Positions 24,601-36,600 of a DNA stretch of 64,000 bases are shown piece after piece (position 1 is the first letter of the stretch; each line of letters starts with the position of its first letter). The DNA is taken from contig CP141136.1 of assembly GCA_035236585.1 (NCBI GenBank), positions 31,766,949-31,830,948 of the forward strand. Reading direction: 5' to 3'. The translations under genes were made by a program, and so were the position numbers. The DNA is from Warburgia ugandensis. Its lineage: Eukaryota; Streptophyta; Magnoliopsida; Canellales; Canellaceae. The notes beneath the pieces were generated by a model that made no database searches, had not been told where the DNA came from, and saw only the letters and a list, made by a program, of their open reading frames with translations.

Positions 24601-27600
24601 AAATTCATGATAATTTCCTAAAATTGAAAATAGTTTGCTCTAAAATTTGAAATATTATCACTTGATTTCCTTCATTAGTGTTGCTATGATGAACCTAAAA
24701 AAGAAAAAAAGAAAAGGGCACCCGGTGCATAAAGCTCCCACGTGTGCAGGGTCGGACCACAAAGGGTCTATAGTACGCAGTCTTACCTTACATTTTTGCA
24801 AGAGACTGTTTACACGCCTTAAAATCATGACCTCCATATCACATGGCGATAAATCAACCATTGCACCAAGGCTCCCCTTCTATGAATAACCTATACTAAC
24901 CACCCCCCCCCCCCCCAAAAAAAAAAAAAAGAAGAAACCATTTTGACAGACATGTTACACATAAAATGTGCACTTTATTATCTGAATTATATCTTTATCA
25001 GAGGCATTTACTGCCACTATCATTGTTGGACTGACTGGTCCTAGGTAGGCTAGAGAACATGAGAGTTGCTTGTACGTTTCATTCCTGGTTATTATAACAA
25101 AGGAAATTAGAATCCACAAACCAGTTCTTGATTCTCTTTAGCCAAAGAGCCATATTCAAGTGCATACCTATAAATTTTTAACAGAAAAAAACTGAATATT
25201 TTTACATCTATGAAGGCTGTCTATTATGTTTTGTCTATATGCATGAGCACTTGGCCTGCCTTTACCTGACTTGTGAATTCCCTTAACATCTAAAGACACC
25301 ATAAAGTAATTAAGGAGGCCTTAGACTAAGATTTCCATCTTGCCAAATCTTTAATGGCTAGGTGACCTATGAATGTGAACCAAATGCACTATTGGATTCC
25401 TAAATAAGCCATTGTTGTTGTAGGATCCTGGTTTCCAAGAGATGAAGTAAGGTTCTAAATGCTCCTTGAGGGCTTTTTTTCTCTCACTGACTTCAGAAGT
25501 TCACTTTTCACTCTGGAAGCCTCCAGCAATTTTCTGCTGATCCTCTTTCTTATCTATCTGTATGTTTCTTTTCAAAAACTATGTTATGATCAGTGTTTAG
25601 TTTTTCCAACACTTCAATAGAGCTTACTTTTGGTGTAAAGATTTAATAGTTCTACCCTTCCAAGTTGACTGAAATGGACCAGAGGGTAAAGATGCCGCAT
25701 AATGCTACCTTTAGAAGGAAACGGACCAGATGACTAAGTGATGCAAATTGACAAGCAGGAGCTAAATAAAGAGAAAGCAGTGTGCCAAAGAATGCAACTG
25801 AAATAGTTGGTGACTAGATGATCCGCTGAATTCTTTGAAGGTTGGATACTATTTCAAACTCCACTGCCAGATTGGATAATAGTGTGTATATTCGATTAAT
25901 CCGCTGTCTGAAAGAGCAAAAGGATCTGGGATTACGCTTGAGGAAATAAATCTCACAGTAGGAGTAAGCTATTTCCTGCAGAAAGTATTTGAGCAAAATA
26001 CAGTGGCAAGGACCAAAAATGTTAGTAATCCTAGAAAACTGCTGCTAGAGCACTACAATAAAATTTATAAACTGTGAACATAATTTTGCTGAAAGATAGT
26101 TTCAAACTCCAACCTTAACTCTAGCTCAAATTACTCATTTTTAGCCCAATATTTTCCAATATATGAGCAAATCAAAATGCTAAATAGACCCTAAACATGC
26201 TCTTACAATGTTGAACCACTTCATCCTGTAAATGAAGCGTGGAAGCATCAATATTTGATACTTCATTCTTTGAGAAGGCTTTGTTCATGTTGTTGAACAT
26301 TTCTGCATTGTTTTGGATTTTTTATTTCTTCGTATTTTTTCCTATTATCATCATGTGACCTGGAGGTCACAGGTTGGAGGCTTGGAAACAGCCTCTTGCA
26401 AAAAATGCAAGGTAAGGCTGCATATTATAGACCCTTTGCGGTGTGGCCCTTCCCTGGACCCTGCATATGTGGGAGCTTCTTGCATTGGGCTGCCCTTTAT
26501 TTTTTCTTGTTATCATGGTTAAATTTTCTTCCATGCTTGTACATTTTCATATTGGAAAAACCTCGAAGTTCCTATTCCTGTTCATATGAATCTTAAACAT
26601 TTGGTTTTAAGTAGTTCATTCATTTAGTTCGGAAAATTTTAGAGATCACCCAAATTATGCTGTAAGAATGCTGCTGTTCTTTACCTTTTTCTTTTCTTAT
26701 TTTTTATCTGATAGCAGCATGACATCATCACAAGGCTCTATGAGATGCTTTAATTGTACTTCCTTTTCTTTTTCTTCTGTTATTGTGCAGTGTATCTTGA
26801 TGTTTTCTCTGATCAGTGACCAAAACTGATGCTGTTTCCTAGGCTTCTGCTACTCGTAGACAGAGACTGATAAAATTACTTTCCAGAAAAGCTCTCTTTA
26901 CTGACTGTGCTTCCAGAAACTACTGTGTCAATGTCCCTTTGCACACACTCTACCTTTTACCTACTTAACAATCAAGTGAACAAACCATCTCCACCTCATT
27001 AAGGTTTCCACCAAAACTCCAATTCTCTTTAGTCCCTAACAAATGCTCACAGTTTCTGATATAGGCTCACGATATCCATAATTAAAAGAACTTGCTAAAT
27101 GATCAATCCTTCCTATCTAATTTATCATCCACATCAACTCTAAACCTAGTCGCTTCTCAAATGTGATCCACGTCACTCATTAATGGTAAGCTTATCATGT
27201 ATCACCTTCGTATCCACTCCTTAGACGAGAACAGAACCTTCATAATATCACTGCAAGAAGAATTCTGTTCTTTGCATAACCTCCAGAACCACTAATGCCT
27301 TAAATGCTTGATTTAAGGTTGCAAATTGTTGAATCCCCACTCCTGTTATATATTAATCAATTTGCAGCTCCCTCCAAAGGAACTCCATAAGTCATCAGGT
27401 ATTGGAAGAGCACTGGTTAGCAAATTTGTCTTTTAAACTAGAACCAAATTGATTGTTGCAGCAAAGCAAGAATCCTCCCATCATTTCAGAATCTTCCTAA
27501 AGCGTTGCTTCATTAACATCCAAGTAGAAGACCCTATCTCAAGTTGGGTACTTATCCCCAACTACAACATAGGAAAGTAACATAACTTTTCCATAACATT

Positions 27601-30600
27601 ACACGTTACTCTCACCTCTATTTTGGAAGTCTTCTCCAGTTTACATTTTTTGAGGTTTTTTTTCTGCCAAAGACCTTTTCTGAAAGGGGATTGTTTTAGA
27701 GCATCATATGAATGAAAATGTAGTAAAATTATGTCTACACATGAAAAGTGGGAAGTATAAAACATTGAGCAATACAAATAAGTCCTTTAATGATTTACAA
27801 ACAGGTTACTTTCTGCTACCAATCTGTTTAAAGGTACCACTATTGACCATTAAGAGCACCATGAGTAATAATTGAGAATCAAATTAATGGTCATCCAAAT
27901 TACTGTAGCATCTTGTGGTCATATATACCCTTGGTCAATGGACAGCTAACCTTTGACGTAGTGCAAATCTAACCAGGATTATACTCACTCATTGTTCTCA
28001 TCCTTTGCTATAGATTGTATACCTTTGTTTGATATCTATTTCATTAGATCTGGTTTTATTGATTGCAAATGTGTTTTTGTATTGATGAGTAAGGTGGTGA
28101 TTGGGCCTGCCATGCAAAACAATCCCCCTGCTTGGGAACTAGAGGGCATATGACATGGATAACTTAAGGTGGTCATGTGATCCCCTGGAAAGAGAGTGAA
28201 GGAGCATGGCTCCTCACAAAGGATAATATGTACGAGTATGACAATTCATGGATAATTACTATCACGAGAGCAGAGGAGAAATCTATTTATCCCTTCACCT
28301 TGGGGAAAGATCACTTAGAAACTAAGAGAATATCATGCTTGTTGCTAGGTGATATCACAAGTTATTCCATTGCATTGGAGGGCTCTTGTTGGAAGAATTC
28401 AAAGATTTGTTCTATCCCTTTCTTGTTTTAGCAATAAGCAAACTTTCAGTGTTTTACAGTTATTATCAACTTTTTCCAGATAATCCAAGCGGGTTGGAAC
28501 AAATGGATATGCGCCTCTTGAGTTTTGTGTGATTGGAAGATGCCACTCAATTTGAAAGGAAAATTCTATAGGATAACTGTAAGGCCAGCCATGCTCTATA
28601 GATCAAAGTGTTGGGCAGTTAAGGAACAACATATATATAGGATGAGTGTTGCCGAAATGCGGATGTTGAGATGGATGAGTGATAAGACAAGACAGGATAG
28701 ATTTCGATATGAACACATTAGAGGAAACGTAGGAGTAGCACCAATATGTATCAAGATGAGGGAGATTAGACTTATGTAGTTTGAACTGTCCAACGTAAAC
28801 CAAAAAGGGCACCAATTAGAAGGAGTGAGGCGTGCTAAATTGAAGGTTCTAAAAGGGCAAGGAAAAGGCCCAAAAGAATGTGGATAGAAGTGGTGAGAAA
28901 AGATTTAAGAACTTTGGGACTAAATAAAGCCATGCCACTTAATAGAGGGGAATGGAAGAATGTGATTCATGCAACCAACTCCAAATCAGGATAAGATCTT
29001 GACGATGATGATAATGATCAACTTGTTCCATCTCTTCCCAAAATGAATCACAGAGGGAGATAAGTTCTTAAAGGAGAAAGCCTCAAAATAATCAAGGAAA
29101 CTTCAATATGCTTCGACAAGCTTTCTTTATTGTTGAACATGCTAACAAATGCTCTTGTTCCATATTTAGACAAGTGATGAGACAATTGTGTCATAATTGA
29201 TATTTTGAGAAGCATTCATAGGATAATGCTACAAGTAAGACCCGCAATAACCTGCCAAGCCTTAAAAGATACAATTCCATTCTCCAAGTGTTGTAGACAT
29301 TGCAATGAAACTAATAGGCTTGTAGTCCCTTTCTTCTCTCAAAGCATCATTCTTAGGGATCAAACATGTCCAGTGTCTCACGTTTCCATGTAAAAGCTTT
29401 ACCATAGAATCTAGGAAGACACTGCCAACCATCCTTAACTTCTAGGAAATCAGAAAAATATTTTTACAAACTTCATGAGGCCCTTGCACTTCTTTGTCCA
29501 TGGAAGAAATAATTGACCTTTAGATTTTTACTTGCAGCCTCTTTCTTATTCCTCTTTTGCATTTAAGATGATTCTATCAACTAAATCTCCTCCAATCTAT
29601 GCACTTAGACAGCACCTGGGTGGTGTGAAGTGATAGGGGGGTCAAGACGCTAGCGCCTAGGTGCACACCTAGAGCCTTAGCTTAGGTGTGCCTTCGACTC
29701 CTGGGCGACTTGATGACTTGTTAAAATATCAACTTTGTTTTTTTTTATCTTTCCAACCCTATGTTCTCTTCTTCTGAGAGCTCATGTTGTGAAAATGACA
29801 CTCTTTAATGTTTCACATATCTAAGCAAAGAAAGGTATGGATTCATGAATCTTCACTTTAAGCACTGTTTTCTATTAAAAAACGTAAAAATCATTACCAT
29901 TTTTTCAATTTGTTCATTTTTTTGTTTACTTTTTGGAGAAATCTTGATGGGTTCTTATTCTATATGTATAAACAAACTTTCCATTTGATTTTTATGATTC
30001 TTTGCATAGATGTAAGTTCTTTTTAGGTTTTCTTCTTATTTTTTCTTTTTTTCAAAAATAACAATTACAGAAATTGATTTTTTTTTTCATATATCTATAT
30101 ATATATATATATATTTGTCTTTATTCATTGAAACATCTTGAAGGGGAGCCCTGGCGCAATGGTAGAGTTGTCGTCGCGTGACCTTGAGGTCAAGGGTTTA
30201 AGGCATGGAAACGGCCTCTTGCAAAATGCAAGGTAAGGCTGCATACTATTGATCCTTGTGGTCTAACCCTTCCACGGACCCTGCATACGCGGGAGCTTTG
30301 TGCACTAGGGCTGCCCTGCCCTTTATTTGTTGAAACATATTCCCATCCGCATAAATAGGTTCCCTTTGCTTGTGAGTGCATGTGATGTTTTTTTTCATGT
30401 TTTTTGTATTTTTAAGGTTACATTTTTTCTTTTTTTGAAAATAATAGTTATGAAAATTAAACAATTTTTTCATTTTTTTTTTTGGTCATTATTCTTTGAA
30501 ACATATTTCCATTCACGTATATAGCTTCCCTTTGCTTGTGAGTGCATGTGTGATGTTTTTTTTTTTTTTTAAGTTTATTATTATTATTATTTTTTGAAAA

Positions 30601-33600
30601 TAATAGTTACAGAAATAGAATTTTTTTTCGTTTTTTTGTCCTTATTTGTTGAAACATATTTCCATCTACATATATGGCTTCCCTTTGCTTGAATATTATT
30701 TTGTTCATAGGAATTTGCATGTTTGGGTAATATTTCAGCATAAAATTATGTTTCTATCTTTTCTTACTTTTTTTAGCATTTTTTATTTTTTTTAATTGCT
30801 AAATAATTATTTTTGCACCTCGTGATTTGGGCGGCCTAGGCCCTTGGGGCTCCAAGTGCACCCCCCTTGCGCCTCTAACTACATTGCCTCCGGTATAGAG
30901 TTTCAGCAATGACAACTAGTACTGAGATCTTCATAGCAACTACAATTGGTGAGCAAGTGTTTTTCTGCTCACATTAATCCATTCGGCAAATGGACTTTGT
31001 CATCTTGAAAATGATGTAAGCACCTCGAGCTTTTCCCTCATGAGCACATTACTAAATGGTACATATGGCCATAACTCCATGTAGACCCAGATTTCTAAAG
31101 ATCCGACACATTCACAATATTGTTCATGACTTGATGGGCCATGCTGCAAAATTTTTGTCCATTGATCTTAGCTACTGCTGCTTTTAGTTGTTAGATGGAA
31201 GTTAAAACTTTTTTTTTTTTGGGTATAACTCTAGAAAATGGTGGCTAGGATCATTCATTGATGAAAACTTTGGAGCATGGCCTATCAAAGTCAAGGGCAA
31301 CATTTGAAGGATTTGGGTCTTCAGAAATCTGGCCCACTGGGAGTTACAGACATCCTTACCATGAAGGGGCTTATGAGGGAAAAATAGGGGCATAAATATC
31401 ATTTCTCCTTTTTCTTTTGAAAAATGGTGTGTTATTAAGGAAAAAAATCTTCTTGACATCTTGATGCCACTTGGTTTCACAAAATATTGTAAGAACAAAT
31501 GTCTGATCCCTGATCCATGTCACCTCAGCTGTTTTTGAAGGCACAGATCTGTCATAGTGCATCTGCACTTGACTACTGTGGTTTGCTTCTTGCTACTCCA
31601 TGAAACAGAAAACTGCTAATTAGCATTCTGTACTCTCTGATCAGCCATCTGGTGTTTGTTTTCCTGTTCTGGCTGCATTTGGATAACCAACTTTGGTCAC
31701 ATCCTTGATTTGCTTGGATAGATATCCTTGATTAATGAGTTTCTTTGTATATCTAAAGATCTTAACTAGAGGTGTTGCGATCTAGATGAACATGTGCTGG
31801 TTGACCTGCTTCACTGCATAGGTAATGTTTGGTTTGGTGAGAGGAAGGTATTGTGAACCCCTGTTACATTCCTTGATGTAAGTGATTCATTTTCACCATC
31901 CTTTCCAGCCACTCTGTTGTGAAAACCTACAGATGTCTCAACTGCTTTGTTGTGCATTTTATGGCAAATCTTTGCAGGAGATCTAGGATTGATCTTTTTT
32001 TTTTTTTGGATTTATTGTCACTATTGTTGTGGCTTGTTGAATTTTAACTACAAGAAAGTGTAATATTCCCAAGGCCTTCATATCTGTCTTTAAACTTCCT
32101 CAGGTATTGTGTTGATAGAACAAAATAGCGGGTCCACCAGATATAGGAGAATTTTTCAAATCAGCCATATCGGGTGGTTTTATCGGAAATAGCAGGTATA
32201 TCAGCCAAAATATTGTATTGGCTGTTTCACTGACCTGATATATTGGGTATACTGGCCAATATTTTATCAACGTAGACCAAGACAATCTTGAACTTATGTA
32301 TGTCTACCGAATAGGACTTTATCAAACTTACTCCTCTAATACTCCCATTTGCTCAAGACCTGGTTGTAGGTACTCGTGGGCAATTTTTGAATTTCCAAGC
32401 TGGGAGCAGGAGGGGATAGGGCTAATTAGAATTTCATTCTATATGACGCATCGTTCCTTCCGCTACGCAAGTCCGTTATGTTTCATAGCAGCTAAGGATT
32501 AGTTTGATCCACTATCCTTTTGAAGCAGATAGTTCACAGTGCTCATTCTATCTCAACTGGAAAAGCTAACTGATGTTTCCACTTCATTTTTGGCTGACTT
32601 ATTCCACCAGTAGGGTTTCAAACCCTTGATCTTTCTGGACAACTGTAACTGCAACCATCCTTCTGCTTGACACTGATGGCTCAAAAGACATTTTTCACAT
32701 CTAATTGCGGGAGTCCTACTAAACTTGTTTATTAAAATGATTACAAGTTTGTTTGTTGTTCTTTCCACAAACGACATCTCATCATAATCCAGTTCATGTT
32801 ACTAACTCTACCTGTTTGGAAGTAGTCTGAGCCTACACCTATCTGTTGTGCCATTTGTTCTTTATTTGACCTGTTTAACCAATTTACATGATTACATCCC
32901 ATAAATTCTTGTCAGATGGTATAGGAATCGTATTGCTTGTGTCATTGCTATAAAATGCCTCATCGCCTCCATCATGGCTGAAACTTGGCATAGTATTGGC
33001 AATATTTACAATGCTTATGACTGTGACCAACAAATATAGAAGCCAATGCTCTGTACAAAAATGCTTAGGCTGGGATGATAGCATGTAAAGGGGCAGCCTG
33101 GTGCACTAAGTTCCTGCTTATGCGGGGTCAGGGGAAGGGGTGGACCACAAGGGTCAATAGTACGCACCTTACCTTGCATTTGCACATGATTACATCCCAT
33201 AAATTCTTGTCAGATGGTACAGGAATCATATTGCTTGTGTCATTGCTATAAAATGCCTCGTTGCCTCCATCATGGCTGAAACTCGACATAGTATTGGCAA
33301 TATTTACAATGCTTATGACTGTGACCAACAAATATATAAGCCAATGTGCTGTACAAAAATTCTTAGGCTGGGATGATAGCATGTAAAGGGGCAGCCCGGT
33401 GCACGAAGTTCCTGCTTATGTGGGGTCAGGGGAAGGGGTGGACTACAAGGGTCAATAGTACGCACCTTACCTTGCATTTGCAAGAGGCTGTTTCCATGCC
33501 TTGAACCCATGACCTCAAGGTCACATGACGACAACTCCACCGTTGCGCCAAGGCTCCCCTTCATGGGATAATAGCATGTACACTTATAAAGTACAACTTT

Positions 33601-36600
33601 GTGACTGTGGGTACATAATGTGTCCTATGGTCAGTAAGTGTTAAGAATCTTAAGATAGTGATGCTGGCGAAGCATAGTAGGAATGCCAGTTCCTAGGTGG
33701 CTGTATGAAATGCTTCTGTCCAACTGATGAGCATCAGATAAAAATTAAGAGAGCCTGCTTTTGTAATGTGCCAATGCCTAAAGGAGAAGACTAACTCAAT
33801 TGGCTGCAGAGCTTAGTAGACTTGATGGATTCAACATTTTAACATGCCAATAGGAGCCTTATTCTTCCAAGCTTAGAGATCCATCTTAATACTTACGATA
33901 AAAATGATGTCATGTCATCTCATTGGAGGGACAGCATTAAAGTTTTAAAATGTATTCCCTTGTATATCCATGTGTAACCTCTACTGTGATGATATTAAGG
34001 CCTCAAATGCACCTGCCACCCATTTTCTGTCTATCAAGTGTTATTGATTCTTGTTGTACTATTTGTTGATTGAAATTGCTTGCTCCATGTCTGCCACCAT
34101 TCATTTTGTTGGTTACTGTTCGTTTGAGTAACAAAAATTTTGTGAGAATACAAATCTATTTATTTACATGTATCCTTCAGTAAATCAAATATTCACATTC
34201 ACATACTATAGTATTTTTCATTTAACAAATCAAAATGCAGCTTCTAATTTTTCTTATTTGTCGTCTCAAAAGCATCAAGTGAATACTTAACATGCAACCT
34301 TTTACCCTTGCATTCAAAAAGCCACCAGTCATAATCAGCTCTTGCATACTTGGGAATACTACCTGAATTTTGTAGTCAATCTTCTTGCTTTCAATACTTT
34401 GAGTAACCAGGAGCATGCAGTTAGTCATGCAATTAGTAATAGTTCAATTTTGGGGAATCTATCATGCTAATGTTACTGAAGTCAGTAAGCCCCTGAAGGA
34501 CATTCATTTTCTGATAGTTCTGTTTCTAGGATATATCATGTCATTGAGATGAGTTTGTTTACTCCTATTATGTAGAGCATCTCTTAGTCTCTTGCAGTCA
34601 ACGTCTATACATTATCTTTGCATAAGATTTGGACTTCTGAATGGACTGATTAGCACCTGAACTTTTCATACTGGAGTACAGGGGGATACTCTTTATCTGT
34701 TTTTTGAAACCAAAAACTCAGTTACAATGCAAGGGGACATTGGCATTGCAAGAAGTAGTGATAGGGGTGCAACATGGCACCACCTGGGGACTGCTTTAGA
34801 TGAGGAATGGCATCTTTCTTATCCATATGTTTTCAGCTATCTTGGAGAAGTAAGATAAACTCCTAACTTTGCTTCTTTTGTAGGGTAGAATGCACCTTTA
34901 ATCTCGTTGTACGTGGTTTTTGGAAAACTGAACTACTGATTCATTTTTTTTGTTTTGTTTTGTTTTGTTTCAATAGATATATATGATGCCTGAAGGAAGT
35001 CAGAAAGGAGATCTCCGTCTCTATCGGGCTCTGGAATTTCCCCTGCAATGGACACTGGACCGAGTTATCCTGAAGAAGCCGTTTGTTGATTCCTTTATCA
35101 CGAAGTATGATGGTAAATATTGGCTCTTTGGCTCAGATTTCAGCGGCTTTGGCACAAAGAAGAATGGTGAATTGGAGATCTGGTATAGTAGCTCCCCTCT
35201 GGGTCCTTGGAAACCACACAAGCAGAATCCTATCTATAACACTGACAAGAGCTTTGGTGCTAGAAATGGTGGCAGGCCATTTCTCTATGACGGTAACCTG
35301 TATCGTGTGGGTCAAGACTGTGGTGAAACATATGGGCGACGAGTGCGCATATTCAAGGTAGAGGTTCTGACAGAGAATGAATACAAGGAAGTTGAAGTTC
35401 CAATAGGTATGAAAGAGCCTCAGAAAGGAAGAAATGCTTGGAATGGTGCTCGATACCATCATCTGGATGCGCAACAGCTAAGCTCTGGGGAGTGGATTGG
35501 AGTGATGGATGGAGATAGAGTTCCATCAGGTGACTCTGTTCACAAGTTTATTCTAGGTTCTGCTTCAATTGGCATGGTCGCTTTGTTGGTTGTGTTAGGG
35601 GGTTTATTACTGGGAGCTGTGAAGTGCAGTTCCCCTCTTAACTGGTGTGTCCATTGCCCAGGAAAGAGAAGTGATGCATTCACGACATGGGAGCGTCCTC
35701 ATTTGTTGTCTTCGAAGCTGAGGCGGTTGTTAGGCCGCATGAACAGGACAAGTTCGTTCGTTAGAGGAAGGGTAAACCCAAACACCTGTGCTGGAAGATC
35801 AATTGTGGCCTTAATTTTCATCATTGGGGTGGTTTTAATATGCATGGGTGTTGGATATATTTATGGCAGAAATGGTGCAGAGGAAGCTTACCCATGGAAA
35901 GGTCAGTACTCTCAGTTTACATTGCTAACAATGACTTATGATGCTCGGTTGTGGAATCTGAAGATGTATGTGAAGCATTACTCAAGATGTTCCTCAGTGA
36001 GGGAGATTGTAGTGGTCTGGAACAAAGGCCAACCTCCCGAACTAAGTGAGCTAGATTCTGTTGTACCAGTTAGGATCAGAGTAGAGAAGAAGAATTCACT
36101 TAATAACCGCTTCAAAGTTGATCCATTCATAAAAACTCGGGCTGTTTTAGAGCTTGATGATGACATAATGATGACATGTGATGATGTGGAACGTGGGTTC
36201 AGGGTCTGGCGGGAGCACCCAGAGAGAATAGTTGGATTCTATCCACGGCTTATTGATGGAAGCCCACTGAAGTACAGGGATGAGAAGTATGCCCGGATAC
36301 ACAGGGGTTATAACATGATATTGACGGGAGCTGCATTTATTCATAACCGGTTTGCGTTTGAGAAGTACTGGAGTGAGGAAGCAAAAGAGGGAAGAGAGGT
36401 GGTGGACAAGTACTTCAATTGTGAGGACGTGCTTCTGAATTTCTTGTATGCTAATGCTAGCTCGTCAAGGACAGTGGAGTATGTTAAACCCGCATGGGCA
36501 ATTGATACATCAAAAATTTCTGGGGTGGCCATTAGTCGAAATACACAGGTCCATTATCAGGTAAGAACTGATTGCCTTGTGAAATTCTCAGAGTTGTATG

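Larger units (their letters stand above)
29600..30900. repeat. Repeat block with GC-rich palindromic edges, possible non-autonomous element
   Basis: The left edge carries GCGCCTAGGTGCACACCTAG and AGGTGTGCC motifs (29650-29700). The right edge carries GGGCGGCCTAGGCCC and GCACCCCCCTTGCGCC (30828-30875). The middle is AT-rich with T runs. The mirrored GC-rich ends around an AT-rich core resemble a non-autonomous transposon, but I found no clear terminal inverted repeat or target duplication. Confidence 0.3.
18829..34681 (+). other. Intron 2 of the GINT1-type gene, 15,853 bp, filled with repeats
   Basis: Donor CAG|GTATAC at 18829, acceptor GTACAG at 34676-34681. The intron contains an LTR-like piece from 19885, Au SINEs at 24697, 26352, 30137 and 33386 plus a partial copy at 33088, a 5'-truncated RTE LINE at 28479-29016, a 155-bp tandem repeat near 30040-30690, a MITE-like stretch at 32111-32271 and a 298-bp tandem duplication at 32886-33481. 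No independent gene is visible inside. Stretches 23.0-24.6, 24.9-26.3, 26.6-28.4, 31.0-32.1 and 33.6-34.6 kb show nothing I can assign. Confidence 0.85.

Noticed and set aside
28177-28431. 84-codon plus-strand frame in GINT1 intron 2
   Set aside because: No family resemblance, no conserved splice context, and next to a LINE insertion; likely chance.
30137-30321. A functional tRNA gene in the SINE head
   Set aside because: The tRNA-like part carries box motifs but cannot complete a cloverleaf by eye, and identical heads occur in many SINE copies.
32100-32285. 61-codon minus-strand frame as a gene
   Set aside because: It coincides with the MITE-like stretch of TATCGG/TATTGG motifs and has no domain.
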